Assembly: GCA_022376515.1 (NCBI GenBank) | Contig: WTXI01000003.1 | Span: 1,488,001 to 1,552,000, forward strand | Direction of reading: 5' to 3' | Source: Lactifluus volemus | Taxonomy: Eukaryota > Basidiomycota > Agaricomycetes > Russulales > Russulaceae | Length of the DNA stretch: 64,000 bases | Part shown: piece after piece, positions 1 through 10,455 of the stretch | How the letters are laid out: every line of letters begins with the position of its first letter | Numbering within the stretch: position 1 is the first letter of the stretch | Program-made: the position numbers and the translations under genes | The notes under the pieces: model-generated | Told to the model about the DNA's origin: nothing | Database searches by the model: none | What the model saw: only the letters and a program-made list of their open reading frames with translations

Positions 1-1963
1 GATTTCTACTATGTCCATCAACACTGCTCAAAATAACATCAATTTCTACATGTAGGTGGCTTAGTGATACGCATAAGGACATTCAGAAAAAGACGAACCA
101 TGTTGGGGTTCACAGTGAATCTCCTTCCTTCCAATAAGGATGTCTTTATGCAAAGCATATTTCGCATAAAGAGAAGCAGTGATACTGGAGAGCGGCTGTA
201 CAGCACTGAAGGAGACTGAGTTGTAATTCAGAATAAAATGTGGCATTCTCACAAGGCGCCGATGTTCTCGTTCCACTCCACACTTTGCCCCGTGCTCCGC
301 ATAGATCGCGTCTGCCATATTCTCGCCCCGTAAGTCACATTAACATAATACCGCCTTTCTTTCCCAACGAGGGTCTTGAGAAGGGGAAGGTTTTGTGCCC
401 TGAGGACTGACAATGAAGGGGAATTTACTCCTTATCGGATCAGCATCATAAGAGGCGTACCAGTAACCTCGAGCTGGAGAGAGCTCTGCTGGGATTCGCT
501 GACCTGTGCACTGTTCAAAGACAGTTACGTGAACAAATATTACGATGAAATGGAAGGGACTGGTGCACCTTGTCGTGGATTTTTGTACAAGAGCCATCGT
601 AAATAAGGTGAAGGGGTACTAGGTCGCGGCCATGCGCCATGCGCATTTCTGATTCCACATTGGGAACAAACAACAAACGGCACAATAGTAAGTTCCCAAG
701 GCTACTTCTAGCACGACGACAATACTCTGTCGTGAGGTGACGTCCTCAGTATTGTCGCAGAAGACAGCGGTCATCTGCTCACCAGCCTAGACATCGCGTT
801 CTCGCGTAGGTACTCGTCTCCGCATCGTCGCCACACTTGCACTTTGGATTGTTCGGCCCTACCTTTTTAATTGATTCGGTTGAGCGGAACGTATTAGTTA
901 ATAGCATAACTCGAATCTAATCTTATTGCCAGCCTTCGCAGCCGCCAGGTGTCGTGTTCTTTCAACATCGTCATCCTCATGAAGACGTGGCGAGCCTCCA
1001 TCATTGTGTCTTTCAGTCATCTGTGCTAATGCGACTATGTCGAATGTCAACAAAGTCGTGAATGCACGAAAGAGCTACTAGCACGTACGACGAACCGCCG
1101 GAGAATACGTCAGACACATGGTACATCCCAACTTGAAGTAACTATCGCCAACTATCTTTTTCTGCTCCCACCGTTCTGAATGCTCCAGGAAATTGCAGCG
1201 ACCCGATTGTAATTTACTCCTCCGATACAAATGATTACGAACCGTGTCGGATGCCTTTTATTCATTTACAACAGGCGTCGCGCGGAGGACTGAGTTTGGT
1301 TTGACGCGCGACTAGCAGAATGGAATGCCAATGAGGAGCGCGGGGATAGATCCGTGGAGCACAAAGCATTAGGCGGGTGACGCCTGCCTGCTCTGCAAGA
1401 CGTCCCGATTTTGAGTTGTGTTGAGTCAAACAGGTCCTGCGACGGTGCCAGTGGACCACCTGCAGACCCTGATATCATACAATTTACGCGCCTGGACGTT
1501 CGGCAGGGGTGCGTCTCTTCCCTCTTAATGTACGCGTCGCACCTGGTAGGTTGTACACCGGTGCGGCCTAATTGATCGCCACAAATGGATCGATCTGGCG
1601 CGCTCTCCTCTCCGCGTCAACAAAGGTTTGATCCGATATCACCTCACAGTGCGAGATAAGGGGAAGAGAGGTTCAGCATACGGATGTTACTGTAAACCGA
1701 TATAGATGGTGCCGATGCCAGCGTCACTCGCGATGGACGGTTCCGCGGCGTACGAGATTACCGATGAACTGCCACTACCCCGGTAGGTAATCTTATGGTG
1801 ATAATATAACAAAAAGCGAGAGTTGCAGTGGCACCCAATCATTCTGGTGTGGTGATATGTGACAGTCATTTGCAATCGGGACCCATCAATAAGACATTCT
1901 TTACAATCACACTTGTACATTTATTCATTACTGCTGTAATCTAGTATCTGCTTTGTTTGACTT
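1..1963. other. Left-end stretch without a recognised gene
   Basis: No conserved protein is recognised. On the minus strand two open stretches (61-318 and 340-597) might be exons of one gene cut by the window or degraded. The upstream one begins with a hydrophobic run that could be a signal or anchor segment, but no family is recognised. At 1687-1920, minus strand, a short cysteine/histidine-bearing peptide (CDC...C near its start, then H and CHC) faintly recalls the zinc-knuckle heads of basidiomycete transposon proteins. It is too short to call. The remainder shows no codon-biased frame. Confidence 0.4.
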
Positions 1964-3187
1964 CTATTCCTTCAAAGGGTCAACCTCATTGATGAAGGGG
2001 TTGTTGATATATCCAGCCGCAACCTCCGAGGTGTAGAACGTGTCACGATTACGTATCAGAGGAACCCTTCTTTCAGGCGCAAGGGTGTCCGTGCGAGGAT
2101 AAGTCCCGTGATGAAAACCAGATTACTACGTTCGCGATGAAATGACGGCCGAAGGCAACCAGGCCGCCGTGCTTCTCCACCTGGTTGTAGCCGAGGCACG
2201 GTCAAAGCCACCTGCGGCAATATAGGGGATATTACCTGCAACCTCGCGCAAAGCCTCGTTCGATTGAGTGCTGTCTTGATCGGAGGGAGGTTCTTTTATA
2301 TTACCGTGGATGCGCGGCTCGATGACATGGATATAGGCAAAATTCGGGCGCGCCGCGCGAATTCATTCTATGAACGACGTAAAGGTCGGAAGCGGATCCT
2401 TCATACCCATGTCTATCAAATGTAAATGGTGATGATCAGCGGGGTCTGGGGTGTGGACGCACTGCGAGACCACTTTATTGTACACCTTGGTAGTTGGACC
2501 ACGGCCCGAGACGGAGGGACGTCCTTTCCGCGCCCACGGTTCTCACGACCGCGTCGATAACCTTGAGTGGGAAGCGCAATCGGTTTTCGACCGACCCGCC
2601 GTAATCATCCTCGCGTTGATTGCTTACCGACTGCAAGAACTGATCCAAGAGGCAGCCATTGACCGCATGTATTTCTACGCCGTCAAAAATTGGACGTAGT
2701 CTTTGATTTCTGAGAACGAGAGGAGCTCCGCGGAATAGGGCTTGGCGCCACGACATCGAGGCCTCCCTCTTGGCTGAGGATGCCGGGGTCTGCAGTATAG
2801 CCCAGAGTTGGAGGAATATAAACGAGCCATTTGCGTGCACGACGTCAGCAATCTTTTTTGAAAATAAGCAACTTATGAAATAGTACATGCTTAGTTCTGC
2901 TAACCGCTTTCCAACCAGCGATCTGTGAATCGCTCCAGACACCTGGCACATTTGCGTACCCTCCTGCTTGAGAGACGATAAAGGTGGCCTCGGTGTTGAT
3001 CAAGGTTTCGGGAACGCTTGGAACGTTGCGAATAGTATGTTTTCCCAAGCTCACCGAGGTTGCGGTCCTTGTCCGCGCGAAAGGGGGTTAAAGGTGACAT
3101 CACAACGCGGTGCTGAAGGTCCATAGCACCGATACGCATAGGCTGGAAGAGAGCAGATGGAGGGGATGACATGGGTAGCTTTGGCAC
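1964..3187 (-). pseudogene. Old yellow enzyme family flavin oxidoreductase, disrupted
   Basis: Pieces in all three minus-strand frames rebuild an NADH:flavin oxidoreductase (FMN TIM barrel, ene-reductase type). In order they are: the N-terminal segment with PLTPFRA (about 3090); a segment with TEATF and QAGGYANVPG (about 2950-3010); the family signature HAVNGCLLDQFLQ followed by N-x-R-x-D-x-YGGS-x-ENRxRF (about 2560-2680), which includes the catalytic tyrosine; and C-terminal pieces ending in RDTFYTSEVAAGYI near 2010. One intron separates WKAV from the next exon. Beyond that, a one-base shift near 3030-3040, an in-frame stop near 2370 and another shift near 2180 break the frame. The start lies about 70 bp from COG7 on the opposite strand, so the two would share a promoter. 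Either a dead gene or, less likely, several sequencing errors. Confidence 0.8.
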
Positions 3188-3258
3188 CGAGATGTGAGTT
3201 CACGGCATCGTCCGCAAGGAGAGTACATGGTAGAGTACAGTCAGATGTTCAGTTAACA

Positions 3259-5907
3259 ATGTCTCTAAACGCTCTCGACGACTCACAACAAACGGCCGAT
3301 TTTCTCCTTTCGTTAGACAATGACGATGACATTGTCTCTTGGATCAATAATCTGCTTCAACACACTCATGAACCGTCAGACCTCGTTTCCCTCGAAAAAC
3401 ACCTGAATCACATCATTCCAACCCTCGAGGTTGCTTCCGAGGACCTCTCACTCCATATAGAACGCCTCATAGACGAGATTTCTCGGTCTGCCTCTCGCTT
3501 GCCTTATGACCTCCACTTCATGCGCGATGGTGCCCTCTCCGTCCAGGTCTCCCTCAACAACCTCACCACCCGTTCCTCTTCCTTCTCTCCACACTCTTCC
3601 GCTACCCTTGACAAACTTCATTCCCTTGACGTTATCAAGAGAAATATGGAATTAGCCCGTGACGTTCTGCGCGAAGCAGAATCGTGGAGTACTCTCGAAT
3701 CAGAAGTATCCTCCCTTCTTTCAGAGCAGAACTATGAGAAAGCTGCCGAGAAGCTCTCAGAGGCAAATAAGTCCATGATCGTATTTCAGAACACGCCCGA
3801 ATACGAGGCACGACGTGCGCTCATGGTTTCTCTCCAAAATCAGCTGGAAGCCTCTCTCAGCTCCGCCCTCATCGCGGCTATCAATAGTCACGATAACACC
3901 CTCTGTCGAAACTACTACTCCATCTTCGCCAATATACAGCGCGACTCGGAGTTTAGGGCGTACTACTTTGGCTCGCGTAGGGGTCCACTCGTTTCCATGT
4001 GGCAAGACGCCAAACTTGCAGATGTCGGCGTTTCGTCATCCCCCCCTGATTCTCAATCCACCTCCGACTTTCTTAATTCTTTCTTCGCCAGCTTCCTTAC
4101 TGTCCTAAACTCTGAGCGTGCATCCATTTCGGCCATCTTTCCAGATCCACAGTTTACCCTTTCAACCTTCATCACATCAACCCTCTCCGCACTTCAACCC
4201 ACCTTTACTGAGCGTCTCTCTGCACTTTATAGTCACTATGGGCCCGCAGTGCTTCCAGAGATTATCACCATTTTCCAGGCGACAGAAAGGTTCGCTGTCG
4301 CCGCTGATAAGATACTCGAGCGTACCGATGCTTCGTCCGCTTCATTCTCCTCACCTGGCGATAGCTCAAGTTCAGAATCAGCATCTATGTCATACCGGCG
4401 TCGATCCTCTCATGCAAGACTATCCATTTCTCGTCGCATGTCCCTCTCTACCTCTATCCCAGGTGCATTCCAACTCACGGGGAGTGGTCTTGACTGGGAT
4501 ACCGCAGTCCTCGAGCCTTTTCTCGAGTATCAGGTTTCTTATGGCGTCCTCGAGACAAAATTCCTTTCCTCATCTCTTCCCAACTCATCTCCGCAGGTCG
4601 ACCTAGCAAGAGAACTTCGCGAGCGCACGCTTGATGTATTTTCTCTCGCAGAGGAGAGCCTTTCTCGCATGCATATATTCACACGCGGATATGGTGCCGC
4701 CGTACTTGTGTCATCTCTCGATGACTTCTTCACAACATTTATCGACAGCTCACGAGTTTCGTTCACGTCATCCACCCCGGCTTCAGCTACATCAGTCGTG
4801 ACCGGCTCCGGCGCGGAAGATCTGGCTGACCTTGATTATACTCTTGAAGATTACTCCATCATCCAAGCCTGGCTCCACCTTCTGGAGTCCCTTCGCGGTG
4901 TACATGGTCGCCTGTCCGTATTCGAATCACAGCTGCGCGGAGCGCTACTTCAGACCTCCATTGCATTCCGTGCTCGGCCCAAGATCCACGTACAAGCGTA
5001 CCAGGCACTACGCGGGGCGCGCTATTGCTGCTTTCAGAGTCGACACTCAACACGCTTCCCCTTCAAGATCTCCTGGACTCTATACACCTACCCGATGGTC
5101 GTCTCACCAGCCAAGACACTGTCCGCGTACCGGTCCCTTCGTCGCTCCTTCCAAAAGCTCATGCTACCCTCGACGTTGCGACCAATCTCGTCCAAACCTC
5201 CCTACAAGCGGCGATGCTATCTCCTCTCCACAAATCCCTCACTAATTACGCTTCTTTGCCGCTTTGGACCGCTGCCGGTCAGGCGCCGCGGCGCACGGGA
5301 GGCGCAGGAGCGACGAGTGACGCAGCGGTACCGACGTTCTCATTGTCCCCAAGCGAGGCGATGCAGCATGCCGCCGAGGGCCTGCTCAACCTCCCGCGCC
5401 TCTTTGAAGTCTACGCAGACGACGATGTGTTTGCCTTTTCCATCGAAACGCTGCCGCACGTCGACGCCACCCTGCTAGAATCGCTTACGGAATCGACAGC
5501 GGCCGAACTATCCTCTTCCTCCTCCTCATCACACGCGCGCCGCACCTCGACCATCCGCACGCCTCCCAATGCCACCGCCGCCTCGGCTTTCAATTTCACG
5601 CCGGAGGCGATCGCCAGTATATGGCTCTCTTCTCTGGGCCTCTCGTTCATCCAACACCTCGCCCAAGTCGTCCTCCCTTCCATACGTTCCTCACGACCGC
5701 CGGTGCGGCGCAGCTCGCCTCGGACCTTGGATACTTGGGGAACATCGTCGGTGCTTTGAGCGTGGAAAGCGAGGAACTGAACAGGTGGATCGAAGTCGTC
5801 AGCATGGATGATGAGACGGGAAAGGCGACATACTGCACCAGGTGGATGGGACCGATTCGATATTCAACTCGGTTGCGAAGATGCGTGGTTGGGGGGCTCC
5901 CGCGTAA
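3259..5907 (+). CDS. COG7: Conserved oligomeric Golgi complex subunit 7
   Basis: Tethering-complex subunit of the COG lobe B, which acts in retrograde vesicle capture at the Golgi. The N-terminal helical segment (DIVSWINNLLQ, then the heptad-rich stretch through RDVLREAESW) and the motif CRNYYSIFANIQRDSEFRAYY are typical of COG7. The C-terminal block GAAQLASDLGYLGNIVGAL and the final VAKMRGWG are also conserved. I start at 3259 (MSLNALDD) rather than the longer in-frame 3157, because the upstream residues lack family similarity. About 870 aa. The reading frame moves at about 4970-5004, explained by a 35-nt GT..AG intron that restores TTRGALLLLSE. It moves again near 5684 and near 5830 with no intron signals, which I read as single-base indels. 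The last exon ends with TAA at 5905-5907. Confidence 0.88.
4970..5004 (+). other. Putative 35-nt intron in COG7
   Basis: Removing GTGCTCGG...ACCAG joins ATTCC to GCACTACGCGG and restores the conserved downstream frame exactly (R-T-T-R-G-A-L). It is shorter than the other introns of the window (mostly about 50-70 nt). The alternative is a two-base indel in this stretch. Confidence 0.45.
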
Positions 5908-6213
5908 CACCGGGCTGGGGACGACAGAGTCTTTCTTGGGAAGTCTGCATGAGATCTCTGGGCCCGCGGGTCGTTTTTGCCCATGAGGGATCGGTGCGCA
6001 TGTTTCATATCTTCCCTGTTTTACTCAGTCATGCGTCAGTAGGGTATGCAAGCCTAAATAGGTTTCTGCCGTCGCGAACACGAAGTTATTGTCCATTTTA
6101 TGGTGCTTTAGTGGTGTAAAGGGTTGCAAAAATAAGTTTATAAAAAAGTTGTAGAGACAAATTGTTGTGTCTAAAAACCCATGGTCTCTTTTTGCTGCAC
6201 AACCAGCGCGCAT

Positions 6214-7202
6214 TCATTTGGATTTTTCATTGCGAGCGGCCTCCTTCGGTGCACTTGCCTACACGATCACAGAAGTAAACGTAGGTGACCCTGTCGGTCT
6301 CCGGAACCCAGGGAGAATCAAGAGAATAGGCGCACCTTCTTAGTTTGCTCCCGCGCCTTGCCCAAGTCCGTAGGTCGCGGCTGCATGTCCTGGTCATCCT
6401 GAAGCGTGCCCTTCTTTGACTCGGCATGAGGCTTTTCTTTCTGTTCGTGATCAGTCTCAGCCTTGCTCGTTTGACCCGGAGCACCGTCGTCAAATTTTGT
6501 GGATTCGGCAGCTTCGACCTCAGTTTGCGCTGCTTCTTTGGGGGCATCTTGCTCCTGAGATAGACGCGAAAAGATGGAAAATTAATTCTAATCAGTCAGA
6601 GGGAGAAAATGGGAACGACAGCGCACGATAGCCTGGGTGACGGATGCCTTTACTCTTCAATGGGAACTTCCGTGCCCTCTGCGTCCGCGACTGTTCCCTC
6701 ATCCTGGATTGTACAAAGTCAGAGAGAAAGAAAAGGGTGTATTAGAAACGGTATTACTTTGGTTGACTCTGAGGGCGGAGGCGCTATTGGGGTGTTCCCT
6801 GCGGGAGCGTGAGGTATGCCGTGTCCAACGGTGCTATGCGCATGATGCGGTTTGGAGCGCGCAGATGGTGAGAGTAGATATACGATCTAGAGCATAAAAG
6901 TGTTGTAGTGTTGTAGGGGAGTGACACGTGGCCAATTCAAGTAGAGAAAAGCTGACCGTTGGGACGAAGATGAGTGCGGACCCAATCTAGCGTTGCGCAC
7001 CGGTCTCGAAATTGAGGTCGGATAAATAAAGGAGAAAGATGCAGGGGCGTACTAGCCAAGCGGTATCGCTGCTTTTCGACGACGCGTTACCAGTGTGTGC
7101 GCCGCTGGAGCTGAATTGCCTAGGAACAATGATACGTGTTTGCCGGTGTGACACGCGACGCAGAGCCGGGGCGAGCGAGCGAGCACCCAGACGAATGGAC
7201 AT
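6214..7202 (-). CDS. Mitochondrial single-span membrane protein, basidiomycete-type
   Basis: Six exons can be assembled. Exon 1 encodes an arginine-rich, acid-free N terminus (MSIRLGARSLAPALRR to RQFSSSGAH), a classic mitochondrial presequence. Next comes SSDTAWL joined over an intron to IGSALIFVPT, joined to IVYLLSPSARSKPHH, which together make one transmembrane segment. After this lies a low-complexity acidic and lysine-rich tail with DEGTVADAEGTEVPIEE, GTLQDDQDMQPRPTDLGKAR and the end KEAARNEKSK. Introns have GT/AG ends, for example the one ending TTGTACAATCCAG before the DEGTV exon. I recall the layout (presequence, AW(I/L)IGSAL(I/L)F-x-P, charged tail) from uncharacterised agaricomycete proteins. 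Its biochemical role is unknown. It is transcribed away from the CHFR-like gene. Confidence 0.75.
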
Positions 7203-7738
7203 TATGTGGGCAGGGGAGAGTGTTAGCCTGCGGGTCAGACGGGGAAAGAGGCGGTTTTATGAAGCCGGCTGGGCCGGTGCGGCCGGAAATGACGTCGCGG
7301 TGAAGCGCCTCGCCTCGTCTGCCTTTTTCTTCTCGTCGACAGTCGCTTGTCAATTTATCGGAATGAAGAGATGATGCATCGGAATACTGATCATCGAGTC
7401 GCTATATCAACTGATTTTGTGTTTTTAAGCTCAAACGAGCTGGACCGACATGGCACCGATTGTGGCCTGGTATAATTGATCAATCAGTGGTTCTAGTGGC
7501 AATCACACATGGCGTCTGACCATCGACTGCCTCGCACATCAGATACCATAAGTAGATCCGAGTCCTGATAGACCGTTGTAGTCGTCGTACATTTCATTTT
7601 TACATGAAAAGAGAGAGGAGACCATATTCGGTATTTTTGTTGGACTGTTGCACCTAACCTGACCTTAACTGACCTGACCCGACCGGGATTGCTCTAAACC
7701 CAACGCAACCAACACGGCAGTTTTCCTTGAGGGGCTAA

Positions 7739-7781
7739 AGCCACCACTGCCACTACCACTACCACCACCACTACCACCACC
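7739..7781 (+). repeat. CCACCA/CCACTA microsatellite in 5' leader
   Basis: An imperfect trinucleotide run of CCA and CTA units in the pyrimidine-rich leader about 60-105 bp upstream of the CHFR-like start codon. The CT-rich stretch that follows (to 7844) is typical of fungal promoters and 5' UTRs. Confidence 0.8.
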
Positions 7782-7844
7782 AAAGTCGACACCCATCTCT
7801 TCTCAAATCAACTCCTCCCCTCTTTCGTCACCATCTCCTCTACA

Positions 7845-9935
7845 ATGTCTAGGCCTCCTAGTCATCCCATAGATTTTCCTTTTGACCTCAATTTACCCTT
7901 CATAGCCGAATCCCCTCCTGGCGAGCCGAGCGAAGTGCTTGCCACACTCAAACGGAGGGCTTCATCCACCTTTGACGTTCACGGTGACAATTCATGCAAG
8001 CGGTTGAAAGAGGACCTTCCACCCGACCAGTCTGCCGACGCACAGGCGCCTGCCCTCATCTCGGGTGGACAGCTTGCGGATGACCTCGAGCAAGAGTTGC
8101 TTTGTGGCTGTTGCTCAGCCTTGCTTTATCGGCCTGTCACAGTCTACCCGTGCGAGCATTACTTCTGCGGCAGGTGATGTCGATCGACCAAAGATGGCTG
8201 TGCAGTCTACTAACTTATCATCCTCCCTCATCAGTTGTTGCTTGCTCTGGGTTCGCGTGAGTTTTTATCCCACTGCGATATTCTACACGCGCGAAGAGTC
8301 GTCAATGTGATATTCATAAGATTCATTCTCCCCCTTTTTTTTTCTCTTCAGACGCGCCTTTATCGTTACTAATTGCCTCACTCCCCCTTTTCAGAATGGT
8401 GGCACAAATTGTCCCGCATGCCGTAGCGTCTCGACTAACGTATCACCGTCTCGCGCCCTTCAAGTCATGATTGATGTTCTCCTTCGCGCCGATCCTTCTC
8501 GAGCTCGAACAGACAGGGAGAAACAGCAAGCCGACGAAGTATACAAACCAGGGATGACATTTCGGGTCCGCATTTAGTCGCTCTCTCTTCAATGAACCCA
8601 TGGTTTATACGCGAGCAGATACCAACTCCCCGCGAGGCATCTCCAGAGCCAACGATACCTCAAGGTGGCGAGTTTGCGCGTCCCTGCCCACACTGCCTAC
8701 CCGGTAACCGTTACGGGTGGCAATGCCCAAACCCAGTACCCGACCCGACGTCGGATCCGGAGCATGCGTGGCCTATGGACGATGGTTCGCCTCCGGGCCA
8801 TGCTTGTTGCGGGAATTGGTCTGCTGTATTTCTCTCCCGGTTCTGCGTTAGCCTGCTGAACTGTATTTACGTACCAGCGAAAATCTCCTCGGAATTGACG
8901 CGCCCACTACGACAAAATGCGACATGTGTCAAGTTTTTTTCTGCGGAATTGGCGTGCAGCACCGCTGCGTCGCCGTCCGTCTCACAAACGCCCATCCACA
9001 CGGAATGTCTGACATCAGCGATCTTATCCAGTCACCGAGGTGTACGAATGTTTTGATGGTAATGCAGTCGAGGTAGAGATTATGCTTGACTATCTTAGCA
9101 CGCGGAACATTTCGCCACGACAAATATATTGCGAGGCTAGTCCACCCCCTTTTTACATAAAATGTGCCTGGTTGAAGACCTCTCCTTTCTTGCAGACTGT
9201 ACAGCATATTCTGTCCCAGCCACGCAAGTTTGCGCCGCTGATCGAGCTAGACCTATTCGTGGACGTCCATAGCGTACCACCCGGTCCCGAACCCGGCCTG
9301 GACGCGCCGCGCCAGCGGATCTGCAGGATGTGCGCTGCAGAAGTACTTCTGTATGGGCTCAAGGATTGGTGGATCCGCGAACGAAAGAAGGGTCTCCTCG
9401 ACCCGAGCGTCGCGGAAAGACCAGAGTGCCCCGATGGCCCTATATGCCGGCGGCAAAAGGAACACGGTGAGCTTTTTCCTGAGCCTCGTATAATTTGAGC
9501 TCACATCATGATTTTGTATCTTCATTTCCTTTTTGCAAATCCAGTGCACGCAAAAGAGTGTACGTCATTGTCTCGCCTCTTTTTTTTTGGTGGTTCTCAT
9601 GCTTAAGCGTGAAAATTAAAAAAAAATTGTGTCCAGTCAATCACATATTCGATACCTCCGCTGGTGAAGTACCACCACCAGAGGACCATCCACCAGCAGC
9701 GCCAGCGTCTTCTACTCCTCATGACATTCCCGACTCGTCCTCCTCACCACCCTCGCAAGCATCTCGCGCCGCCTTGCGCTCGCAACACAGCCTCGACTCG
9801 GAAGCGATGGTCGACGCCGCTCTGATGACCATGATGCACGAAGAATTGCCAGGTCTGCCGGCCTTGTCGGACATTACGGCCGGCCCGATGCATCATCATG
9901 CGCATCCTACCCTCGACATTTTTGATGCTCTCTAA
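7845..9935 (+). CDS. CHFR-like RING E3 ubiquitin ligase
   Basis: Nuclear E3 ligase of the CHFR type found in basidiomycetes, without an FHA domain. A RING finger is built over two introns: ELLCGCCSALLYRP, YPCEHYFCG, SCCLLWVR and NGGTNCPACR give the C-x2-C, C-x-H-x2-C and C-x2-C ligands. A cysteine-rich region follows: PCPHCLPGNRYGWQCPNP, GHACCGN, TTTKCDMCQVFFCGIGV and HPHGMSDISDLIQ. Then come VYECFDGNAVEVEIMLDYL, a VQHIL..FAPLIELDLF segment and a third cysteine cluster (RICRMCAAEVLLYGLKDWW). The tail from about 9640 is proline/serine-rich and ends TLDIFDAL. Six or more short introns are present (for example the 53-nt one beginning GTCCGC after GMTFR). A one-base loss at about 9031-9036 separates LIQ from VYECFDGN; restoring one base gives the conserved frame. 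CHFR proteins act in the mitotic stress checkpoint; substrates here are unknown. Confidence 0.85.
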
Positions 9936-10455
9936 ACGATCAGCAAATCGGTTTGGAGTGGATCGTGCAATGATATTATATATATATCGTCGAGACGACG
10001 ACAACTCGGGTTTTAACAGTGAGACGGGTTATATGGCTCCCGTGGGAACCGAAGATTATTTTTCTTTTAGCAAGAGAGCATTAGCATTGACAGATAGTAA
10101 TTAACCAGCCGGCAGTCACCTCTTGTACTTTGCCCCTTTCTCACTCTCTCATTGTTCAGAGTTCCCCCCTCCCCTCTTTTTTTTTCCCTATGAAAAGAGC
10201 TTACGTCTTTTATGAATAGATATGTCTTAAAACAGGTCGCGAGTATGAAGAGTGCGAGTGTCTAGGAGCATACGGTAAGGCCCGACGCCAGAAATAATTG
10301 AATGACAATAGACTAGGAATGTGTCAAGACATACAATACCATAGATCAGAGCAAGCAAATAGCTATAAGGCTAGTAAAGAACACACAGAAGATGGAGAAA
10401 ATGAAGAAAAATACCAAAGGGGAGAAATACAAAAACTCGTACAAGACTAAGAGGG
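9936..10455. other. Convergent 3' intergenic region
   Basis: The gap between the convergent ends of the CHFR-like and kelch-BTB genes. It holds a pyrimidine tract with a nine-T run near 10170-10190 and A-rich DNA at 10280-10450, consistent with two 3' UTRs. No coding frame or repeat seen. Confidence 0.6.
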
